This document shows, piece after piece, positions 58,801 to 64,000 of a DNA stretch of 64,000 nucleotides. The notes beneath the pieces are model-generated. The model did not search any database. It was given only the letters and a program-made list of their open reading frames with translations, and had not been told where the DNA came from. The translations under genes and the position numbers were made by a program. Within the stretch, counting starts at the first letter, position 1, and each line of letters opens with the position of its first letter. The stretch is from Kluyvera intermedia (lineage in GTDB: Bacteria; Pseudomonadota; Gammaproteobacteria; Enterobacterales; Enterobacteriaceae). The stretch lies in the NCBI RefSeq assembly GCF_021440345.1, contig NZ_JAKCNS010000042.1, positions 62,001 through 126,000 of the forward strand, written 5' to 3'.

Positions 58801-59607
58801 GCTCGCGCCACCTTGCTTCAACCAGACGTCGCCGCTGGAAATTTCGCCTTTATCCAATGAGGCCCAGCCTTCAAGGCTAAATCGGGCGCTGGTCAGCGCG
58901 ATGTTGTCCTGCATCCAACGGCCTAACCAAGGTTTCACGTCGATATCGTCCGCCTGAAGCCACAGGCGGCCTTTATTCAGCAGGCCGTTTTCATCGCGCA
59001 GATCCATCCGCACTTTCATCAGCCCATGCTGGCCAGTGAGACTGGAGAGGCTCAGTTCGCCTTCAGCACGGTGGCGGTTTTTGTCATTACGCCAGGTTAG
59101 CTGCGGAATGGTTAACTCCGCGCGCTGGCCAGAAAGCGTCAGGAAGCTGAGCTGGCTATCGCGAAGCGTAAAGTGGTCAAACTGACGAAGGAACAGGTCA
59201 GCAACGCGATCGCCCTTAATGCCATCGCCGCCGTCGTTGTTCTGTAGTGGAGTATTGGTGTGGATTTGCAGCTGCCAGAAGGTCAGCTCGCGGAACTGCC
59301 AGCGCATATGCAGCAGACTTTGCCAGACGTCCAGCGCCATAGAGGCGCGCTTAATGGACAGCTCGCCGCCGTCTTTAAGGCCGGCTTTAATGTCGCGGAC
59401 ATCCAGCGTCGGGCCGAAATTTTGCCAGCTGGCGGCTATTTGTGAGGCAGACACCGGTAATCCCGTTGCCGCCTCAATTTTCCCCAGCAGCGCTGGACGC
59501 ACGGAGTCCAGATGTGGCAAGGCGAGACGCAGGCCGCTCACCAGCAGCGCGATAATCACAATCAGTGTGGCAACGGTGAGCAGTAAAATCCCCGGCAATC
59601 GCCTCAC
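55807..59607 (-). CDS. yhdP: AsmA-like inter-membrane phospholipid transporter YhdP
   Basis: 1266 residues, equal to E. coli. One N-terminal membrane helix (about 5-28), then a very long periplasmic beta-rich repeat (DUF3971 and AsmA-C-like). With TamB and YdbH it moves phospholipids to the outer membrane. In an rng-yhdP-tldD cluster, 33 bp after rng. Confidence 0.96.
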   Translation of the reverse strand: MRRLPGILLLTVATLIVIIALLVSGLRLALPHLDSVRPALLGKIEAATGLPVSASQIAASWQNFGPTLDVRDIKAGLKDGGELSIKRASMALDVWQSLLHMRWQFRELTFWQLQIHTNTPLQNNDGGDGIKGDRVADLFLRQFDHFTLRDSQLSFLTLSGQRAELTIPQLTWRNDKNRHRAEGELSLSSLTGQHGLMKVRMDLRDENGLLNKGRLWLQADDIDVKPWLGRWMQDNIALTSARFSLEGWASLDKGEISSGDVWLKQGGASWQGDKQQHHLAVDNLTAHLSREKEGWQFRIPDTRITIDNTAWPRGALALAWIPAQEVGGANHQRSDELRIRASHLSLAGLNGLLPIAENLSPELADIWRTTQPTGTVDAFAMDIPLQNTAKTRFNASWNGLAWKQWKLLPGAEHVSGSIAGSVENGSLQVAMQKALMPYEHVFRAPLEIANGVATLNWVNNDKGFMLDGRNIDVQATGVRAAGGFRYLQPKDDQPWLGILAGISTNDGGQAWRYFPENLMGTKLVDYLSGAIKAGKAENATLVYGGNPHLFPYPHNEGQFQVYVPLHDATFAFQPDWPALTDLDIELNFVNNGLWMKADKTMLGGVTARNLDASIPDYAKEKLLIDADINGPGKAVGPYFKDTPLSKSLGATLDELQLDGDVSARLHLNIPLDGKLVSATGDVALNNNSLFIKPLGSTLHNLKGKFSFNNGNLTSEPLTATWFNQPLNVDFTTTEGAKAYQVGVNMQADWQPARTGVLPKQLNDALKGSVPWKGNIAIELPYGGSGTYKVGITGDLQNVSSDLPPPANKRAGQPLPLKINVDGNLRSFDLTGNIGPTNHLNSRWLLGNKLRLESAIWASDSRTIPPLPQPGIELNLPPMDGAQWLALFQHGAAEGVSSAAAFPQNVTLRTPSLTFAGQQWNNLSIVSQPTAGGTRIEAQGREVNASLTMKDAQPWQAAVRYLYYNPSANPLAAASSVTTASQPVSNPIDFHGWPDLQLRCAECWLWGQKYGRIDGDFSIKGDTLSLANGLVDTGFGRLTADGVWVNSLSGQRTSLKGKIHGNKIDDAVTFFGVSTPIRDSSVDVDYDLHWRDKPWQPDMASLNGILKSHIGKGQFTDLSTGHAGQLLRLLSVDSLLRKLRFDFSDTFSEGFYFDSIRSTAWIKDGVLNTDDTLVDGLEADIAMKGSVNLVRREVDMEAIVAPEISATVSVATAFAVNPIIGAAVFAATKVLGPLWNKVSILRYRITGPIDKPQVNEVLRQARGDKKP

Positions 59608-59640
59608 GCATCTCTCCTTGGGTTGCAGCAGGCTGCGTAA

Positions 59641-61110
59641 TTACATCATCACCACGTCAAACTGCTCCGGGTTATAGAGCGGTTCGATCTGGACTTTAAC
59701 CTGCTTACCAACAAAAATTTCCACTTCCGCCAGCGCATGGGACTCTTCCCCCTTCAGCGTTTCAACAACAGAAGGTGATGCGTACACCAGGAAACGGTCA
59801 GAATCATAGGCATGATGCACGCGAACAATCTCGCGCATGATTTCGTAACATACCGTCTCGACGGTTTTCACCGTACCGCGACCGTGACAGGTTGGGCACT
59901 CGGTGCATAGCACATGCTCAACGCTCTCGCGGGTACGCTTACGGGTCATTTCCACCAGACCCAGCGCGGAAAAACCGTTCACGCTGGTCTTCACGCGATC
60001 TTTACTCAGCGCCTGCTCTAATGAGTGCAGCACCCGACGGCGGTGATCTTCATTACTCATGTCGATAAAATCGATGATGATAATGCCGCCAAGATTGCGC
60101 AGGCGCAGCTGGCGGGCGATAGCCTGCGTTGCTTCAATATTAGTATTGAAAATGGTGTCGTCGAGGTTTCGGTGGCCAACAAAAGCCCCGGTGTTGATAT
60201 CGACGGTGGTCATCGCTTCGGTTTGGTCAATGACCAGATAGCCACCCGATTTGAGTTCGACTTTACGCTCCAGCGCGCGCTGGATTTCATTCTCAACATC
60301 AAACAGGTCGAAGATAGGCTGGCGGCCGCTGTAGTGCTCAAGCTTACTGGTCATCTCCGGCATATATTCAGCCGTGAATTCTATGAGCGCTTCATAGGTC
60401 AAACGGGAATCGACGCGGATTTTATCCAGCTGGGCATCGGCAAAGTCACGAAGCACACGCTGCGCCAACGCCAGTTCACCGTACAGCTGGTAGCGAGTCT
60501 GGTTGCGTTTTTTACGCTCCATCACTTTGGTCCAGACGCGTTTCAGGTAGGCAGCATCTGACGCTAAATCTTTTTCACATACCCCTTCCGCTGCGGTACG
60601 AATGATAAATCCGCCCTGCTCATCGCAGTAGTCGGCCACGACCTTCTTTAATCTGTCACGCTCGACTTCACTTTCGATACGCTGTGACACGCCAACGTGA
60701 GAAGCACCCGGCATAAAGACCAGGTAACGAGACGGTAACGTGATATCGGTAGTCAGACGCGCGCCCTTGGTGCCCAGTGGATCTTTGACCACCTGCACCA
60801 TCAGATCCTGCCCCTGACGCACCAGTTCGGAAATATCGCGGACGGTAAACTGTTTTTGCTCTTCACCGGCCACACATTCGGTATGCGGCATGATATCGGA
60901 GGCATGAAGGAATGCCGCCTTATCAAGGCCAATATCTACAAAAGCCGCCTGCATTCCCGGCAAGACTCGACTGACGCGACCTTTGTAGATATTGCCTACT
61001 ATTCCGCGTCGCGCTTCACGCTCAATATGAATTTCCTGCAAAATGCCGCCATCGATATACGCCACTCGCGTCTCCGATGGCGTCACGTTAACTAATAGTT
61101 CAGCCGTCAT
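59641..61110 (-). CDS. rng: Ribonuclease G
   Basis: 489 residues from [20 protein letters not shown], the E. coli length. S1 domain (about 38-120), catalytic aspartates in [13 protein letters not shown] and IIIDFIDM, and Zn-link cysteines CTECPTC. Matures 16S rRNA 5' ends and degrades some mRNAs. The start overlaps the end of yhdE by 11 bp. Confidence 0.97.
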   Translation of the reverse strand: MTAELLVNVTPSETRVAYIDGGILQEIHIEREARRGIVGNIYKGRVSRVLPGMQAAFVDIGLDKAAFLHASDIMPHTECVAGEEQKQFTVRDISELVRQGQDLMVQVVKDPLGTKGARLTTDITLPSRYLVFMPGASHVGVSQRIESEVERDRLKKVVADYCDEQGGFIIRTAAEGVCEKDLASDAAYLKRVWTKVMERKKRNQTRYQLYGELALAQRVLRDFADAQLDKIRVDSRLTYEALIEFTAEYMPEMTSKLEHYSGRQPIFDLFDVENEIQRALERKVELKSGGYLVIDQTEAMTTVDINTGAFVGHRNLDDTIFNTNIEATQAIARQLRLRNLGGIIIIDFIDMSNEDHRRRVLHSLEQALSKDRVKTSVNGFSALGLVEMTRKRTRESVEHVLCTECPTCHGRGTVKTVETVCYEIMREIVRVHHAYDSDRFLVYASPSVVETLKGEESHALAEVEIFVGKQVKVQIEPLYNPEQFDVVMM

Positions 61111-61693
61111 GTTTATCCCTTTTTTCACGTAGCGAGTTAAAGTCACTCAGCAACTCATACGTTTCCACCAGCGGTAAGCCGACTACGGCGTGGTAGCTGC
61201 CATTGATCTTCCTGACGAAACAGCCACCCAGCCCTTGAATACCGTATGCACCTGCTTTATCTAAAGGTTCTCCGCTCGCGACATAGTGTGTTATGTCATC
61301 ATCCGACAGCGTCCGGAAAGTGACCTCAGTCACCACCAGACAGTCGAGCGTATGCTGGCTATCAGCCAGCGCCACGGCGGTCATCACCTGATGGGTTTTT
61401 CCTGAGAGCATCCGCAGCATGACGGCTGCATGTGCAGCATCACGCGGTTTCTCCAGCACTTCACCGTTTAAAATGACGATGGTGTCTGCCCCGAGGACTG
61501 GAAGGTCGTGAGCCGTTAATGCCACGCCCGTCTGGGCTTTTTCTCGTGCCAGTCGCCCCACATACTGCTGCGCCGATTCATGCGGACGGCGCAACTCTTC
61601 AATGCCGGGAACCACTTTCTCAAACGAAAGACCTAACTGTGTGAGAAGTTCCTGGCGACGCGGGGAACCTGAAGCAAGATAGAGAGATACCAT
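61100..61693 (-). CDS. yhdE: Maf-family nucleotide pyrophosphatase YhdE
   Basis: 197 residues. [14 protein letters not shown] is the Maf phosphate-binding start, and the catalytic Asp is in LGADTIVIL. The E. coli enzyme hydrolyses dTTP, UTP and modified nucleotides. Between mreD (7 bp) and rng (overlap). Confidence 0.96.
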   Translation of the reverse strand: MVSLYLASGSPRRQELLTQLGLSFEKVVPGIEELRRPHESAQQYVGRLAREKAQTGVALTAHDLPVLGADTIVILNGEVLEKPRDAAHAAVMLRMLSGKTHQVMTAVALADSQHTLDCLVVTEVTFRTLSDDDITHYVASGEPLDKAGAYGIQGLGGCFVRKINGSYHAVVGLPLVETYELLSDFNSLREKRDKHDG

Positions 61694-61700
61694 AACGACC

Positions 61701-63196
<1,496 letters not shown>

Positions 63197-63229
63197 AGGC
63201 TATGCGTATTCTCGTGTCAGTGAAATTGA

Positions 63230-63249
63230 GGGTAGCCTGCTGGCTACCC
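63230..63249 (-). other. Hairpin between mreB and mreC
   Basis: GGGTAGCC (63230-63237) pairs with GGCTACCC (63242-63249) around a 4-base loop. On the minus strand CTCAATTTCAC follows, a poor U-tract. It may attenuate mreB transcription into mreCD. Confidence 0.45.
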
Positions 63250-63264
63250 CGAACTTCATGCTGA

Positions 63265-64000
<736 letters not shown>

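Overview
This window is a piece of an enterobacterial chromosome. Nearly every protein matches an Escherichia coli K-12 family member in length and in recognisable sequence, and gene order follows the conserved rlmE to mreB segment (the 71-73 min region of K-12). It is not E. coli K-12. Between mtgA and arcB there is no elbB. The gltF-yhcADEF-yhcG block and dcuD are absent. yhcN is duplicated, an aldehyde dehydrogenase gene sits between yhcO and aaeB, and a yagU orthologue sits between aaeR and tldD. I cannot fix the genus without a database; a Klebsiella, Enterobacter or Citrobacter relative would fit.

Layout. 1-5.9 kb: rlmE (start only), yhbY, greA with a sigmaE/sigma70 promoter and a GraL-type leader terminator, dacB, then the rplU-rpmA-yhbE-obgE operon. 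6-12.4 kb: ispB, sfsB, murA-ibaG and the mlaFEDCB phospholipid-transport operon. 12.5-20.4 kb: yrbG-kdsD-kdsC-lptC-lptA-lptB (Kdo synthesis and LPS export) followed by rpoN-hpf-ptsN-rapZ-npr (sigma54, ribosome hibernation, nitrogen PTS). 20.5-25 kb: mtgA, the small RNA ArcZ, arcB and yhcC. 25-31.5 kb: gltBD glutamate synthase with a long leader. 31.6-37.2 kb: the sialic acid operon nanATEK-nanQ and its repressor nanR. 37.3-41.5 kb: sspAB, rplM-rpsI, zapE, zapG. 41.6-46.1 kb: degQ, degS, mdh, argR. 46.5-49 kb: the accessory-looking part (two yhcN genes, yhcO, aldehyde dehydrogenase). 49-54.2 kb: aaeXAB with aaeR, and yagU. 54.2-64 kb: tldD, yhdP, rng, yhdE, mreD, mreC and the C-terminal two thirds of mreB.

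Functionally the window is dominated by cell-envelope work: peptidoglycan (murA, dacB, mtgA, mreBCD), LPS (kdsCD, lptABC), phospholipid transport (mla, yhdP) and periplasmic proteolysis (degQ, degS). To this are added ribosome function (rplU, rpmA, rplM, rpsI, obgE, hpf, yhbY), nitrogen and redox control (rpoN, ptsN, npr, gltBD, arcB, argR) and catabolism of sialic acid.

I found no CRISPR array, prophage, insertion sequence, tRNA or rRNA, and no convincing undescribed multi-gene system. The best second-look items are regulatory and evolutionary: ArcZ ending inside arcB next to a missing elbB, the GraL-type attenuator, palindromic repeats that extend the nanQ reading frame, the yhcN pair with homogenised 3' ends, and two unexplained perfect dyads in the AT-rich yagU upstream region.
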